Source: Polynucleobacter duraquae
Lineage (GTDB): Bacteria; Pseudomonadota; Gammaproteobacteria; Burkholderiales; Burkholderiaceae
Direction: 5' to 3'
Assembly (NCBI RefSeq): GCF_000973625.1
Contig: NZ_CP007501.1
Span: 744,001 to 808,000, forward strand
DNA length: 64,000 bases
In this document: positions 1 to 10,843 of the stretch, piece after piece
Layout of the letters: every line of letters starts with the position of its first letter
Position numbering within the stretch: the first letter of the stretch is position 1
Translations under genes and position numbers: made by a program
The notes under the pieces: model-generated
Databases searched by the model: none
What the model was told of the DNA's origin: nothing
What the model saw: the letters and a program-made list of their open reading frames with translations, nothing else

Positions 1-99
1 GCTGCTATGCCAGTTCGTGGCATGTTGAAGCATTACATGGACGAATTTGTGTATCACGTAGAACATAAGCGCTGCTTAGATTCTGTTAAACCTTTATAA
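1..99 (+). CDS. nuoF: NADH-quinone oxidoreductase subunit F, C-terminal end only
   Basis: Only the last 32 codons and the TAA stop lie in the window. The fragment is basic and ends in SVKPL. It is placed as NuoF, the flavin- and NADH-binding subunit of complex I, because nuoG follows directly and nuoF precedes nuoG in the standard nuo operon. The fragment alone carries no diagnostic motif, so the call rests mainly on context and on resemblance to the NuoF tail in this family. Confidence 0.85.
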   Translation, partial: AAMPVRGMLKHYMDEFVYHVEHKRCLDSVKPL

Positions 100-130
100 G
101 ACATTGAGCACGGGACATCTTAAAGTGAGC

Positions 131-2446
131 ATGGTTGAAATCGAATTAGATGGTAAGTTAGTAGAGGTTCCGCAAGGTTCGATGGTGATGCACGCCGCGA
201 ATAAGCTTGATACGTATATTCCGCACTTTTGTTATCACAAGAAATTATCTATTGCTGCTAACTGCCGTATGTGCTTGGTAGAAGTAGAGAAGGCACCAAA
301 AGCGTTGCCAGCTTGCGCAACACCAGTGACGCAAGGCATGAAGGTATTCACGCATTCTGCTAAAGCAGTTGAAGCGCAGCGCTCAGTGATGGAGTTCCTT
401 CTCATTAACCATCCATTGGATTGCCCAATTTGCGACCAAGGTGGTGAGTGTCAGTTACAAGATTTAGCAGTGGGTTACGGTAAATCGAATTCACGTTACG
501 AAGAAGAGAAGCGTGTTGTATTTCATAAGAATGTAGGTCCACTCATTTCCATGCAAGAGATGACCCGTTGTATTCACTGTACCCGCTGCGTTCGCTTCGG
601 CCAAGAAGTGGCTGGCGTCATGGAATTGGGTATGGTCAATCGCGGTGAGCATTCTGAAATCACTACCTTCACAGGTCAAACCATTGATTCAGAGTTATCT
701 GGAAATATGATTGATATTTGCCCAGTCGGTGCTTTAACAAGTAAGCCATTCCGCTATGCAGCGCGTACTTGGGAATTAGGTCGTAAGCGTTCAGTAAGTC
801 CACATGACAGCCTTGGCACTAACACTACTATTCAAACAAAATCTAACAAGGTTATGCGTGTTGTTGCTCTAGAGAACGAGGCAATTAACGAATGCTGGAT
901 TAGCGATCGTGATCGCTTTGCTTATGAAGGCTTAAATAGTACAGATCGTGTAACAACGCCCATGGTGAAGCAGGGTGGCCAGTGGCTTGAGACTGATTGG
1001 CAATCTGCAATGGATTACGTCGCTCACTCTCTCAAGACCATTTCCTCTGAGAGTGGTCCACAAGCAGTTGCTGCTTTAGCGCATCCAATCTCTAGTATTG
1101 AAGAGTTGTACCTTCTCCAGAAGATGATTCGTGGTTTAGGTTCCAATCAAGTCGAGACTCGCTTACGTCAAACTGACGTTAAGGGTTCTGCCTCTGCCCC
1201 ATGGTTGGGTATGCCGATTAGCAAATTATCTGAATTAGATCGTGTTTTAGTGATCGGTAGCTTCTTGCGTAAGGAGCAGCCTTTGATTGCTGCACGTCTA
1301 CGTACTGCTGCTAAACGTGGATTACATGTTTCACGTATTGATGCCGGTGGTGATGATTGGTTGATTCCTGTCACTAGTATTGCTGCTACTCCAAGCGCAT
1401 GGATCAGTACATTAAGTGAGGTTGCATTGGCTGTAGCCAAAGCTAAATCTGTTACCGCTCCAGCTGGTACACCTAACTTACCAGTGTCTCCTACTGCGCA
1501 AAAGATCGCAGACAGCTTGCTTTCTGGTACATCTACTTCGGTATTGCTAGGCTCTGCCGCAATCGCACATCCACAGGCATCTGATTTACATCTGTTGGCG
1601 CAATTTATTGCCGAGCAAACTGCTGCAACTTTAGGTTTCTTGCCGGTAGGCGGCAATGCTGTTGGTGCTAGCTTGATCAATGCCAATGGTGTCGGTGTTG
1701 AATCAATCCTCTCTGGTGATCGTCGTGCTGTGATCTTGATGAATATCGAGCCCGATGCGGATTTACCAAATCCTACGCAAGCTCGCGCTGCATTGTCTAA
1801 AGCTAATACGGTGATTGCCCTCAGTGCCTACAAGAGTGCTGATCTTTTAGAGGTGGCCGATGTCATTCTGCCGATCTCCACATTTACAGAAACAGTGTCT
1901 ACTTTTGTTAATGCAGAGGCTCGCACGCAAACGATTCAGCCGGCTGTTAAACCATTGGGCGATTCCCGTCCAGCATGGAAGGTCCTCCGTGTTCTTGGCG
2001 GATTATTGAATTTAGATGGCTTCCTCTACAACATGCCTGAAGAGATATTGGGTGAAGCGCTTGGTGAAAACTACTGCACTAAGCTCAGTAATCAATCTAC
2101 AGCCACTAGCTTGTCTAATGGCAATGTAACTCCATCAGCAGGATTAGAGCGTTTATCTGATGTCGGTATTTACGCTGGTGATCAAATCGTACGTCGTTCA
2201 TCCGCATTACAGTTAACGCGTGATGCTAAGCATGGCAATCAAGTTGGTTTGGGTCAAGTGCTCTTTAATGAGTTGGGCTTGAAAGAGGGTGATGCTGTAC
2301 GAGTGACTCAAGGTAGCCAATCCGTAGATTTGCCTGCCACATTGGAAACGAACCTAGCCAAGGGCGCCGTCAGAATTTCTGCAGGCACGATGGCTAGTTC
2401 TCAATTGGGATCGATGTTTGGTCCTGTTACTGTTGGCAAGGCATAA
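131..2446 (+). CDS. nuoG: NADH-quinone oxidoreductase subunit G
   Basis: Peripheral-arm iron-sulfur subunit of complex I, carrying electrons from NuoF towards the quinone site. From ATG 131 the protein is 771 residues. Cys34, 45, 48 and 62 form the N-terminal 2Fe-2S site. His94 with Cys98, 101 and 107 is the unusual His/3-Cys 4Fe-4S site, and Cys147, 150 and 153 plus a Cys near 197 form the next cluster. The rest is the degenerate molybdopterin-oxidoreductase domain. An in-frame TTG at 104 would add nine residues. I prefer ATG 131 because homologues begin MVEIELDGK, although neither start has a strong ribosome site. It lies between nuoF and nuoH in one operon. Confidence 0.96.
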   Translation: MVEIELDGKLVEVPQGSMVMHAANKLDTYIPHFCYHKKLSIAANCRMCLVEVEKAPKALPACATPVTQGMKVFTHSAKAVEAQRSVMEFLLINHPLDCPICDQGGECQLQDLAVGYGKSNSRYEEEKRVVFHKNVGPLISMQEMTRCIHCTRCVRFGQEVAGVMELGMVNRGEHSEITTFTGQTIDSELSGNMIDICPVGALTSKPFRYAARTWELGRKRSVSPHDSLGTNTTIQTKSNKVMRVVALENEAINECWISDRDRFAYEGLNSTDRVTTPMVKQGGQWLETDWQSAMDYVAHSLKTISSESGPQAVAALAHPISSIEELYLLQKMIRGLGSNQVETRLRQTDVKGSASAPWLGMPISKLSELDRVLVIGSFLRKEQPLIAARLRTAAKRGLHVSRIDAGGDDWLIPVTSIAATPSAWISTLSEVALAVAKAKSVTAPAGTPNLPVSPTAQKIADSLLSGTSTSVLLGSAAIAHPQASDLHLLAQFIAEQTAATLGFLPVGGNAVGASLINANGVGVESILSGDRRAVILMNIEPDADLPNPTQARAALSKANTVIALSAYKSADLLEVADVILPISTFTETVSTFVNAEARTQTIQPAVKPLGDSRPAWKVLRVLGGLLNLDGFLYNMPEEILGEALGENYCTKLSNQSTATSLSNGNVTPSAGLERLSDVGIYAGDQIVRRSSALQLTRDAKHGNQVGLGQVLFNELGLKEGDAVRVTQGSQSVDLPATLETNLAKGAVRISAGTMASSQLGSMFGPVTVGKA

Positions 2447-2454
2447 GGGGCGAG

Positions 2455-3528
2455 ATGGATAATTTCTTGAACCTCGTTACCACCCAAGGTGAGGCAATCT
2501 TTGGCTCTCTTTGGCCGCTCGTTTGGGCTTTGGTACGTATTGTGATCATTGTGTTGCCGATGTTTGCTGCCGTTGCTTACATGACTCTGTGGGAGCGTAA
2601 GTTAATTGGCTGGATGCATATCCGCCTTGGACCAAACCGCGTTGGTCCTTTGGGATTACTGCAGCCGATTGCCGATGCCTTGAAGCTCTTGATGAAGGAG
2701 ATTATTTCTCCAACACAAGCAAGTAAAGTCCTATATTTCATTGCACCAGTGATGGTGATCATGCCGGCTTTTGCTGCTTGGGCTGTAATCCCTTTCCAAG
2801 CCAAAATGGTCTTAGCTGACGTGAATGCTGGATTGCTGTATGTGCTGGCCATTTCATCTATTGGTGTTTATGGAGTGATCTTGGCGGGCTGGTCATCCAA
2901 CTCCAAATATCCATTCCTTGGCGCCATGCGCGCTTCTGCCCAAATGATTTCTTATGAAATTGCCATGGGCTTTGCTTTGGTTACGGTGTTGTTGACCTCC
3001 GGCTCTTTAAATCTGAGCGCAATTGTTACTTCACAAGAGCAGGGCTACTTCGCTAGCATGGGCTTGAACTTCCTTTCTTGGAACTGGTTGCCATTGCTGC
3101 CAATGTTTGTGATTTATTTCATCTCTGGTGTTGCCGAAACTAACCGTCATCCATTTGACGTGGTTGAAGGTGAGTCTGAGATTGTTGCCGGTCACATGGT
3201 TGAGTACTCGGGTATGGCGTTTGCGATGTTCTTCTTGGCTGAATACGCCAATATGATTTTGATCGCTGCTCTAGCATCTACCATGTTCTTGGGTGGCTGG
3301 TTGCCGATTGTGGATTTGCCAATTTTGCGCGATATCCCTGGTTTCTTCTGGCTGTTTGCCAAAACCTTCTTCCTCTTGTCCTGTGTCATCTGGTTGCGCG
3401 CCACATTGCCACGCTATCGCTATGACCAGATTATGCGTTTGGGTTGGAAGATCTTTATTCCCATCTCCGTATTCTGGGTAGTTGTCGTTGGCGCATGGGT
3501 TGTATCTCCATTGAATATTTGGAAATAA
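2455..3528 (+). CDS. nuoH: NADH-quinone oxidoreductase subunit H
   Basis: Membrane subunit of complex I that helps form the quinone chamber at the junction with the peripheral arm. The 357-residue protein has about eight or nine hydrophobic segments. It carries the family motifs LGPNRVGP near residue 58 and [16 protein letters not shown] near 225, whose acidic loop is characteristic. Length is normal for the family. It begins eight bases after nuoG ends, consistent with one operon. Confidence 0.97.
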   Translation: MDNFLNLVTTQGEAIFGSLWPLVWALVRIVIIVLPMFAAVAYMTLWERKLIGWMHIRLGPNRVGPLGLLQPIADALKLLMKEIISPTQASKVLYFIAPVMVIMPAFAAWAVIPFQAKMVLADVNAGLLYVLAISSIGVYGVILAGWSSNSKYPFLGAMRASAQMISYEIAMGFALVTVLLTSGSLNLSAIVTSQEQGYFASMGLNFLSWNWLPLLPMFVIYFISGVAETNRHPFDVVEGESEIVAGHMVEYSGMAFAMFFLAEYANMILIAALASTMFLGGWLPIVDLPILRDIPGFFWLFAKTFFLLSCVIWLRATLPRYRYDQIMRLGWKIFIPISVFWVVVVGAWVVSPLNIWK

Positions 3529-3539
3529 GTTGATCAATC

Positions 3540-4031
3540 ATGTTTAAGAAAATTTCCCAATTCCTCGATAGTTTGATGCTGAGAGATATTTTGGTCGGTA
3601 TGTTGATTACCGGCCGCTATCTTTTCAAACCTAAAATTACGATTCAATACCCTGAAGAGAAGACGCCCCAGTCTCCTCGTTTCCGTGGTTTGCATGCTTT
3701 ACGCCGTTATGAGAATGGTGAAGAACGTTGTATTGGTTGCAAACTGTGTGAAGCGGTTTGTCCTGCTTACGCAATCACGATCGAAACAGCTGAGCGAGAT
3801 GATGGTACGCGTCGTACTAGTCGTTACGACATTGATTTAACTAAGTGTATTTTCTGCGGTTTCTGCGAGGAAGCTTGTCCGGTTGACGCTATTGTTGAAA
3901 CGAATATTTTTGAGTATTTCGGTGAGAAACGCGGCGACTTGTATTTCACCAAAGACATGCTCTTGGCAGTAGGCGATAGGTATGAAAAAGATATTGCCGC
4001 TAACCGCGCAGCTGATGCGCCTTATCGTTAA
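3540..4031 (+). CDS. nuoI: NADH-quinone oxidoreductase subunit I
   Basis: Ferredoxin-like subunit carrying two 4Fe-4S clusters (N6a and N6b) in the complex I electron chain. The 163-residue protein shows two CxxCxxCxxxCP motifs, Cys64/67/70/74 and Cys103/106/109/113. An amphipathic, membrane-associated N-terminal stretch precedes them. The length is typical of proteobacterial NuoI. It follows nuoH after an 11-base gap. Confidence 0.97.
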   Translation: MFKKISQFLDSLMLRDILVGMLITGRYLFKPKITIQYPEEKTPQSPRFRGLHALRRYENGEERCIGCKLCEAVCPAYAITIETAERDDGTRRTSRYDIDLTKCIFCGFCEEACPVDAIVETNIFEYFGEKRGDLYFTKDMLLAVGDRYEKDIAANRAADAPYR

Positions 4032-4052
4032 TCGAATCAAGCACAAGAACAT

Positions 4053-4700
4053 ATGACATTCGATACTTCTACATTATTTGCAGCATTCTTCTACGCATTT
4101 GCTGGCCTTTTAGTGCTCTCAGCATTGCGCGTGATCACTGCGCGCAATCCAGTACATGCCGCACTCTTTTTGGTGCTCGCTTTCTTCTGCGCTTCTGGCC
4201 TGTGGATGCTTCTAAAAGCAGAGTTCCTGAGCTTAGCTTTAATTCTGGTTTATGTTGGCGCTGTGATGGTGCTCTTCTTGTTCGTGGTCATGATGCTTGA
4301 TCTGGATCTTGAGCATTTACGTCGTGATTTTAAGAAATTCCTTCCGGTGGCTTTTTTAATGGGTGCGGTCATCGTATTGGAGCTGTCTATCGTCTTGATT
4401 CGTAGCTTTATCGGTACAAGTGCTCCAGTGCAGCCCATGCTTGAAGAAATGGCTACTAGTAATACGCAGGCTCTAGGCATGCTGATCTTCGTTGACTATG
4501 TTTATGCCTTTGAGGTTGCCGGTGTCATTCTATTAGTGGCCATTATTGCTGCCGTTGCCTTGACCTTGCGTAATCGCAAGGATTCGAAAGCCCAAAATAT
4601 TCATGAGCAGGTGAACGTGAACTCTGCTGATCGCATGCGTATCGTCAAGATGGATTCTGATATAGCTGCAAAGCAAGATACCCGCGGGGAGAAGAAATGA
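4053..4700 (+). CDS. nuoJ: NADH-quinone oxidoreductase subunit J
   Basis: Small membrane subunit of the complex I proton-pumping arm. The 215-residue protein has five hydrophobic helices, including the conserved stretch [19 protein letters not shown] near residues 67-85. A hydrophilic C-terminal tail follows. Its stop overlaps the nuoK start by four bases, suggesting translational coupling. Confidence 0.96.
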   Translation: MTFDTSTLFAAFFYAFAGLLVLSALRVITARNPVHAALFLVLAFFCASGLWMLLKAEFLSLALILVYVGAVMVLFLFVVMMLDLDLEHLRRDFKKFLPVAFLMGAVIVLELSIVLIRSFIGTSAPVQPMLEEMATSNTQALGMLIFVDYVYAFEVAGVILLVAIIAAVALTLRNRKDSKAQNIHEQVNVNSADRMRIVKMDSDIAAKQDTRGEKK

Positions 4701-5005
4701 CTATTACCCTGGCTCACTACTTAGTGCTTGGCGCGATCTTATTTGCGGCTAGCGTGATTGGTATTTTCTTAAACCGCAAGAACATCATCGTGCTGTTAAT
4801 GGCAATTGAATTGATGCTCCTCTCGGTGAACATGAACTTTATAGCCTTCTCTCATTATTTGGGTGATATGGCTGGTCAAGTTTTCGTGTTCTTTATTTTG
4901 ACTGTGGCTGCTGCTGAGGCGGCAATCGGTTTGGCAATTTTGGTTGTTCTCTTCCGCAAGGTAGACACCATCAATGCTGAAGACCTTGACCACCTAAAAG
5001 GCTAG
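4697..5005 (+). CDS. nuoK: NADH-quinone oxidoreductase subunit K
   Basis: Three-helix membrane subunit of complex I, 102 residues, an MrpC-type antiporter relative. The conserved intramembrane glutamates are visible in [11 protein letters not shown] (near residue 37) and [13 protein letters not shown] (near residue 73). The start overlaps the end of nuoJ by four bases, and nuoL follows two bases after its stop. Confidence 0.97.
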   Translation: MTITLAHYLVLGAILFAASVIGIFLNRKNIIVLLMAIELMLLSVNMNFIAFSHYLGDMAGQVFVFFILTVAAAEAAIGLAILVVLFRKVDTINAEDLDHLKG

Positions 5006-5007
5006 TC

Positions 5008-7068
5008 ATGCAATTGACCTTAACTCTTCCTGTTCTCTGTGCAATTCCGCTGGCGCCATTATTTGGCTCAGTTATTGCCGGGTTCTTTGGCACCAAATTA
5101 GGTGGTAACCGCATCGGTAATGGTGCTTGCCAGTTCGTCACCATTCTGGGTGTGATGGTTGCTTTTATTCTGTCTTGCTTTGTACTTGTACAAGTCATGG
5201 ATGGCTTCTATTTCAATGGCACCGTGTATCGCTGGATGCAATTGGGAGAACTCAATTTAGACATTGGCTTCTTGATTGATCCGCTGACAGCCACCATGAT
5301 GTGCGTTGTGACTTTTGTCTCCTTAATGGTTCACATCTACACCATTGGTTATATGAAAGGTGAGGAGGGTTACAACCGTTTCTTCTCTTACATCTCACTC
5401 TTTACCTTTGCTATGTTGATGCTGGTAATGAGTAATAACCTCTTGCAGCTCTTTTTCGGTTGGGAAGCGGTTGGTGTTGTTTCTTATTTGTTGATTGGCT
5501 TTTACTATGAGCGCCAATCAGCTGTATTTGCCAATATGAAAGCCTTCTTGGTAAACCGTGTTGGTGACTTTGGTTTCATTCTCGGTATTGGCTTACTACT
5601 AGCCAGCACTGGTTCCATGAACTACGATGTGATCTTTGCCCAGAACACGGCTTTGGCTGCACAAACATTGCCAGGTACTGGCTGGAATTTGGTTACCGTA
5701 GCCTGTATCTGCCTCTTCATTGGCGCGATGGGTAAATCAGCTCAATTCCCATTGCACGTTTGGTTGCCAGACTCCATGGAAGGCCCAACCCCAATTTCTG
5801 CATTGATTCACGCTGCAACCATGGTGACTGCCGGCATCTTCATGGTGTCACGTATGTCTCCTTTATTTGAGTTGTCCGATGCGGCATTGAGCTTCATCTT
5901 GGTGATTGGTTCGATTACAGCGCTCTTTATGGGTTTCTTGGGCATAGTCCAAACCGATATCAAGCGGGTAGTAGCTTACTCAACGCTATCTCAGCTGGGT
6001 TACATGACTGTCGCTTTGGGCGTTTCTGCTTATCCGATCGCCATCTTCCATCTGATGACCCATGCATTCTTCAAGGCACTGCTATTCCTTGCTGCGGGTA
6101 GCGTGATTCTCGGTATGCATCACGAGCAAGATATGCGGAAGATGGGTGGTCTTTGGAAGTACATGCCAATCACTTGTCTCATGATGTTGTTGGGCAACTT
6201 AGCATTGATTGGTACGCCATTCTTCTCGGGTTTCTACTCAAAAGACTCCATCATTGAAGCGGTAGCAGCTAGCCACTTACCTGGATCTGGTTTTGCCTAC
6301 TTCGCTGTCATGGCTAGCGTCTTTGTCACTGCGCTATATTCATTCCGTTTGTATTTTTATGTGTTCCACGGTAAAGCCCGTTGGGAACATGATGATACTC
6401 ACTCACACGATCACCATCATGATCACGCAGAGCAGGGCGATGATCATGCACACCATGGTTTGGCTCCCGGTCAAAAACCACATGAGTCACCCTTTGTTGT
6501 GACCTTACCTTTGATCTTGTTGGCAATTCCTTCAGTCATCATCGGTTTCTACACAATTACGCCTTTGTTATTTGGTACCTATTTCGGCGATTCTATTTTT
6601 ATTGACCTAGCTCGCCATCCAGTCATGAAAGAGCTTGCCGAAGAGTTCCATGGTCCGATTGCTATGGCAATGCACTCATTTACTTCACCAGTATTACTAT
6701 TGGTTGTTCTCGGCGTGTTGACTGCGGCGATTGGCTACCTCTGGGCTCCAAAGTTGCCTGGTGTAGTGGCTCAAGCATTTGCGCCAATCAAGAAGTTGAT
6801 GGACAACAAATATTATCTCGACGATTTAAATCAAGCAGTATTTGCCAAAGGGTTGTTATGGATCGGCGGTGTCTTGTGGCATCGCGGTGATCAGCAGGCC
6901 ATTGACGGTTTCTTGGTTAATGGTAGTGCGCATGCAGTAGGGCGCTTCTCCACAGTGATTCGCCATTTGCAATCCGGCTATCTCTATCACTATGCCTTCG
7001 CAATGATTGCGGGCTTGGCGGTATTGTTGGCTTGGGTTTTATACGCTTACCTGCCTTTTGTTCGCTAG
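5008..7068 (+). CDS. nuoL: NADH-quinone oxidoreductase subunit L
   Basis: Antiporter-like proton-pumping subunit of complex I, 686 residues, with 14 or more transmembrane helices and the long C-terminal lateral helix expected of the family. Characteristic motifs include FFGWEAVGVVSYLLIGFYY (near residue 150) and the LPDSMEGPTPISALIHAATM segment (near 253). A hydrophilic loop at about residues 455-492 is strikingly rich in His and Asp (for example HSHDHHHDHAE). Related His-rich loops occur in other betaproteobacterial NuoL, so it may be ordinary for the group, but it could bind metal. Confidence 0.97.
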   Translation: MQLTLTLPVLCAIPLAPLFGSVIAGFFGTKLGGNRIGNGACQFVTILGVMVAFILSCFVLVQVMDGFYFNGTVYRWMQLGELNLDIGFLIDPLTATMMCVVTFVSLMVHIYTIGYMKGEEGYNRFFSYISLFTFAMLMLVMSNNLLQLFFGWEAVGVVSYLLIGFYYERQSAVFANMKAFLVNRVGDFGFILGIGLLLASTGSMNYDVIFAQNTALAAQTLPGTGWNLVTVACICLFIGAMGKSAQFPLHVWLPDSMEGPTPISALIHAATMVTAGIFMVSRMSPLFELSDAALSFILVIGSITALFMGFLGIVQTDIKRVVAYSTLSQLGYMTVALGVSAYPIAIFHLMTHAFFKALLFLAAGSVILGMHHEQDMRKMGGLWKYMPITCLMMLLGNLALIGTPFFSGFYSKDSIIEAVAASHLPGSGFAYFAVMASVFVTALYSFRLYFYVFHGKARWEHDDTHSHDHHHDHAEQGDDHAHHGLAPGQKPHESPFVVTLPLILLAIPSVIIGFYTITPLLFGTYFGDSIFIDLARHPVMKELAEEFHGPIAMAMHSFTSPVLLLVVLGVLTAAIGYLWAPKLPGVVAQAFAPIKKLMDNKYYLDDLNQAVFAKGLLWIGGVLWHRGDQQAIDGFLVNGSAHAVGRFSTVIRHLQSGYLYHYAFAMIAGLAVLLAWVLYAYLPFVR

Positions 7069-7092
7069 GCCTTTGTTACTTAAGTAGCCATC

Positions 7093-8559
7093 ATGATTCT
7101 TTCTTTCGCCATCTGGATCCCGATTTTCTTCGGCATCATTATTTTGTTCTACGGTTCAGAGAGGCCTACAGCTGGTGTTCGCTGGTTAGCCCTCTTTGGT
7201 TCTGTGCTGGGCTTTATTGCAACGCTGCCATTAATTATTCATTTTGATATTGCCAATCCTGGCATGCAATTTGTTGAAAAGATGAGCTGGATTCCGCGTT
7301 ACGACATTAACTACTACTTGGGTATCGACGGAATATCAGTTTGGTTTATTGTTTTGACAGCTTTTATCAATATCCTCGTAGTGATTGCTGCTTGGGAAGT
7401 AATTGATAAGAAGGTTTCTCAATACATGGCTTCCTTCCTAATCCTGTCTGGATTAATGATTGGAGTGTTCGCAGCTCTAGATGCTTTGTTGTTCTATGTA
7501 TTCTTCGAGGCAACCCTAATCCCGATGTACATCATCATCGGTGTATGGGGTGGCCATAACCGCATCTATGCGGCATTCAAGTTCTTCTTGTACACCTTGC
7601 TTGGCTCACTGCTGACTTTGATTGCCATGCTGTACTTGTATAACGCAACAAATACTTTTGATATCTTGGCTTGGCATAACGCTCGTCTAGATATCGTTGA
7701 GCAAATCCTCCTATTCTTTGCCTTCTTCATGGCTTTTGCTGTAAAGGTGCCAATGTGGCCGTTGCATACTTGGTTGCCAGACGTTCACGTTGAGGCTCCA
7801 ACTGGTGGATCTGTTGTGTTGGCTGCGATCATGTTGAAGCTAGGTGCCTATGGCTTCTTGCGATTCTCTTTGCCAATTGCTCCAGATGCCAGTCAGTACC
7901 TTGGACCATTCATCATCTTCTTATCTTTGGTAGCTGTAATCTACGTTGGTGCAGTAGCGCTAGTTCAAAAAGATATGAAAAAGCTGGTGGCCTATTCATC
8001 AGTAGCGCATATGGGTTTTGTAACGCTCGGTTTCTTCCTCTTTAGCCCTTTGGGTATTGAGGGCGGTATTGTGCAGATGATTTCTCATGGCTTTGTTGCT
8101 GGAGCGATGTTCCTTTCCATTGGCGTGCTGTATGACCGCATGCATACTCGTCAAATTGCAGATTACGGCGGCGTTGTGCATCGTATGCCTGCCTTCACAG
8201 CCTTTGCAGTGTTGATGGCAATGGCGAACTGCGGCTTACCTGCTACCTCTGGATTTGTTGGTGAGTTCATGGTGATTTTGGCTGCTGTGGATTATGACTT
8301 CGTCATTGGTATCTTGGCGGCGACTGCGTTGATTCTGAGCGCTGCTTATTCCTTATGGATGGTCAAGCGTGTATTCTTTGGCGCGATTACCAATCAGCAT
8401 GTTGAGGAATTAAAAGACCTCAATGCGCGCGAGTATTTCATGATGGCAGTGCTATCTATCTGCGTGATCGGTATGGGTGTTTATCCAAAGCCTTTTACCG
8501 ACATCATTCATCCAGCTGTGATTAATCTGCTGCAGCATGTTGCTGTTAGCAAACTCTGA
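7093..8559 (+). CDS. nuoM: NADH-quinone oxidoreductase subunit M
   Basis: Antiporter-like proton-pumping subunit of complex I, 488 residues with about 14 transmembrane helices. The family stretch with the essential Glu is FYVFFEATLIPMYIIIGVWG (near residues 136-155). The Lys-containing channel region WPLHTWLPDVHVEAPTGGS (near 223) is also present. It lies 24 bases after nuoL and 10 bases before nuoN. Confidence 0.97.
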   Translation: MILSFAIWIPIFFGIIILFYGSERPTAGVRWLALFGSVLGFIATLPLIIHFDIANPGMQFVEKMSWIPRYDINYYLGIDGISVWFIVLTAFINILVVIAAWEVIDKKVSQYMASFLILSGLMIGVFAALDALLFYVFFEATLIPMYIIIGVWGGHNRIYAAFKFFLYTLLGSLLTLIAMLYLYNATNTFDILAWHNARLDIVEQILLFFAFFMAFAVKVPMWPLHTWLPDVHVEAPTGGSVVLAAIMLKLGAYGFLRFSLPIAPDASQYLGPFIIFLSLVAVIYVGAVALVQKDMKKLVAYSSVAHMGFVTLGFFLFSPLGIEGGIVQMISHGFVAGAMFLSIGVLYDRMHTRQIADYGGVVHRMPAFTAFAVLMAMANCGLPATSGFVGEFMVILAAVDYDFVIGILAATALILSAAYSLWMVKRVFFGAITNQHVEELKDLNAREYFMMAVLSICVIGMGVYPKPFTDIIHPAVINLLQHVAVSKL

Positions 8560-8569
8560 GTAAAAGCTA

Positions 8570-10075
8570 ATGCAAGCATTTGACCTATACGCCGTCCTGC
8601 CGGAACTCGTTTTACTGGTAGTCGCCTGCCTGTTGTTGGTAGCGAGTGTTTATGTACCTGAGCGTCAGCCAGCAAGCCCTGGAGTGGAGCAGGATATATT
8701 CCATACGCCACGTGGTGTTGGTTTTGTTTACTTTTTCACCATCATCTTGTTGGTGTATTTGATTTTTGCATTCATGGCTCGCATAGGGGATGTATCTATC
8801 GTAGCTATGAACGGCTTATTTCAGTCGGATCCTATCTCAAACCTCCTGAAAGCATGTTCATGTGCTGCAGTATTGGTGAGCTTAGTGTATTCAAAGCAAT
8901 ATCTGACTGATCGCGCATTATTCCGTCCTGACTTTATTGTTTTGGTTTTGCTAGCCCTATTAGGTCAATTTGTATTAATTTCCGGTGCAAACCTACTCAC
9001 ACTCTATCTAGGTCTTGAGCTGATGGCTTTACCAACTTATGCTTTGGTTGCGATGCGTCACAGCAACGAGAAGAGTGTTGAGGCGGGCATTAAGTACTTC
9101 ATCCTTGGAGCCCTGGCATCTGGTTTCTTGCTCTACGGCATGTCTATGTTGTATGGCGTAACTGGTTCGCTCGATTTAATTGAGATCTTTAGAACTGTCG
9201 CGGATCCTCGTGTAAATCATTTGGTTATGGCCTTTGGCTTGGTATTTATTGTTTCTGGCTTGGCCTTTAAGTTAGGGGTTGTGCCGTTTCATATGTGGGT
9301 TCCTGATGTATACCAAGGCGCTCCGACAGCGGTGACTTTAATGATTGCCGCTGCACCTAAGCTAGCTGCTTTTGCCCTGCTATTTAGACTCTTAGTAAAT
9401 ACACTGTTACCGCTAATGGGTGATTGGCAGCCAATGCTAGTGATCCTTGCTGTTCTATCCCTGGTGGTCGGAAACGTCACTGCTATTGCGCAAACCAATA
9501 TCAAGCGGATGCTGGCTTACTCTGCGATTGCGCAAATGGGCTTTGTGTTGCTGGGTATGTTATCCGTGTTTGATGATCATGCATTTAGCGCGTCAATGTT
9601 CTATGTGATTACCTATGTATTAACTACCTTAGGTAGTTTCGGCCTCATCATGATGTTGTCACGCAAGGGCCATGATTGCGAAACTATTGACGACCTCAAG
9701 GGGCTAAATAAGCGCCATCCTTGGTTTGCCTTTATTGGCTTGGTCATGATGTTCTCTTTAGCTGGTATTCCGCCAACAGTGGGCTTTGCTGCCAAACTTG
9801 GCGTACTTGAAGCTTTGGTTGATGGTGAGCATACCTTCTTGGCAGTGATTGCGGTGATCGCATCCTTGATTGGTGCGTTCTATTACTTGCGAGTTGTTAA
9901 GGTGATGTACTTTGATGAGCCAAAAGAAGAGCATGCTGGTGAGATTTCTGGATCTGGCTTTGCTCGTGGATTATTGAGCTTGAATGCAATATTGGTTCTA
10001 GCTTTAGGAATTTTGCCAGCTAGCCTAATGGCGATTTGCTTAGACACCATGCGCCGCACTTTATTAGGTGCTTAG
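8570..10075 (+). CDS. nuoN: NADH-quinone oxidoreductase subunit N
   Basis: Third antiporter-like proton-pumping subunit of complex I, 501 residues and highly hydrophobic. Recognisable stretches include [17 protein letters not shown] (near residue 145), the [17 protein letters not shown] region (near 240) and [15 protein letters not shown] (near 310). It is the last nuo gene, with a strong hairpin terminator 25 bases past its stop. Confidence 0.97.
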   Translation: MQAFDLYAVLPELVLLVVACLLLVASVYVPERQPASPGVEQDIFHTPRGVGFVYFFTIILLVYLIFAFMARIGDVSIVAMNGLFQSDPISNLLKACSCAAVLVSLVYSKQYLTDRALFRPDFIVLVLLALLGQFVLISGANLLTLYLGLELMALPTYALVAMRHSNEKSVEAGIKYFILGALASGFLLYGMSMLYGVTGSLDLIEIFRTVADPRVNHLVMAFGLVFIVSGLAFKLGVVPFHMWVPDVYQGAPTAVTLMIAAAPKLAAFALLFRLLVNTLLPLMGDWQPMLVILAVLSLVVGNVTAIAQTNIKRMLAYSAIAQMGFVLLGMLSVFDDHAFSASMFYVITYVLTTLGSFGLIMMLSRKGHDCETIDDLKGLNKRHPWFAFIGLVMMFSLAGIPPTVGFAAKLGVLEALVDGEHTFLAVIAVIASLIGAFYYLRVVKVMYFDEPKEEHAGEISGSGFARGLLSLNAILVLALGILPASLMAICLDTMRRTLLGA

Positions 10076-10100
10076 TTAAAATCATCATTTAGCTAGTAAT

Positions 10101-10123
10101 AAAGGCTCCTGATAGGAGCCTTT
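10101..10123 (+). terminator. Intrinsic terminator of the nuo operon
   Basis: A perfect 9-bp inverted repeat, AAAGGCTCC and GGAGCCTTT, flanks a 5-nt loop. The 3' arm ends in TTT and is followed by a T-rich ATCTTTG. It lies just after nuoN and before a new gene with its own ribosome site. Confidence 0.85.
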
Positions 10124-10180
10124 ATCTTTGCTGTCACCTAGATTTTGTATGATGGACGTTCAATTAATGAAAGACGCACC

Positions 10181-10783
10181 ATGACTGAAAAATCATTTAA
10201 AGACCTGCCAATTGGTGAAGCCCATTTGAGGGAAGAGCGCTTATCTGGTGAGGATATTTATGGCGGCATCTTTTTGAACATGAAACGCGATCAAGTTAGC
10301 TTGCCAGATGGAAATCAGGCTGTACGTGAATATCTTACACACCCTGGCGCAGTCGCTATTCTGGCAATCTTGGATGATGGTAGGGTGCTGATGGAGCGCC
10401 AATATCGCTATCCCATTGCAAAGGCCTGTATTGAGATTCCTGCGGGTAAGCTGGAAGTTGGTGAGGATCGATTGCTTTGCGCCCAACGCGAGCTTGAAGA
10501 GGAGACGGGCTACTCTGCAAGTAAGTGGAGTTTTATTCGCCGTATCCATCCCGTGATTTCCTATTCGACAGAATTTATTGACATCTATCTCGCTGAGGGT
10601 TTGGTGTCCGGCAAAAGCCACTTAGATGATGAAGAGTTTTTAGACGTATTTGCTGCCCCTCTAGAGCAATTATTAGAGTGGGTAGAGCAGGGAGAGATTA
10701 CCGACGTGAAGACAACCATTGCGACTTATTGGTTGGATCGCTATCGTCGTGGTTTAGTAAGTCCTAAGGCAATCTTGGGGTAA
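10181..10783 (+). CDS. Nudix hydrolase, ADP-ribose pyrophosphatase type
   Basis: Likely hydrolyses ADP-ribose or a related nucleoside diphosphate derivative. The 200-residue protein (from ATG 10181) has a complete Nudix box starting GKLEVGED and continuing RELEEETGY, with all catalytic Glu residues. The preceding AxxEIPAGK segment is typical of the ADPRase subgroup. An upstream in-frame TTG at 10145 is less likely because ATG 10181 has a purine-rich GAAAGA upstream. Exact substrate cannot be read from sequence. Confidence 0.88.
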   Translation: MTEKSFKDLPIGEAHLREERLSGEDIYGGIFLNMKRDQVSLPDGNQAVREYLTHPGAVAILAILDDGRVLMERQYRYPIAKACIEIPAGKLEVGEDRLLCAQRELEEETGYSASKWSFIRRIHPVISYSTEFIDIYLAEGLVSGKSHLDDEEFLDVFAAPLEQLLEWVEQGEITDVKTTIATYWLDRYRRGLVSPKAILG

Positions 10784-10843
10784 TTCAACTATCCCTTAAA
10801 ATAGGGCTATTGAATTTGGTATTTTTGCCCCTATATAGGTCTT

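Noticed and set aside
104..130. TTG start for nuoG giving nine extra residues
   Set aside because: Homologues start at MVEIELDGK, and there is no ribosome site that favours the TTG.
1168..1686. Long minus-strand open frame within nuoG
   Set aside because: It is antisense to well-conserved nuoG codons with no ribosome site and no recognisable protein, so it is a shadow frame.
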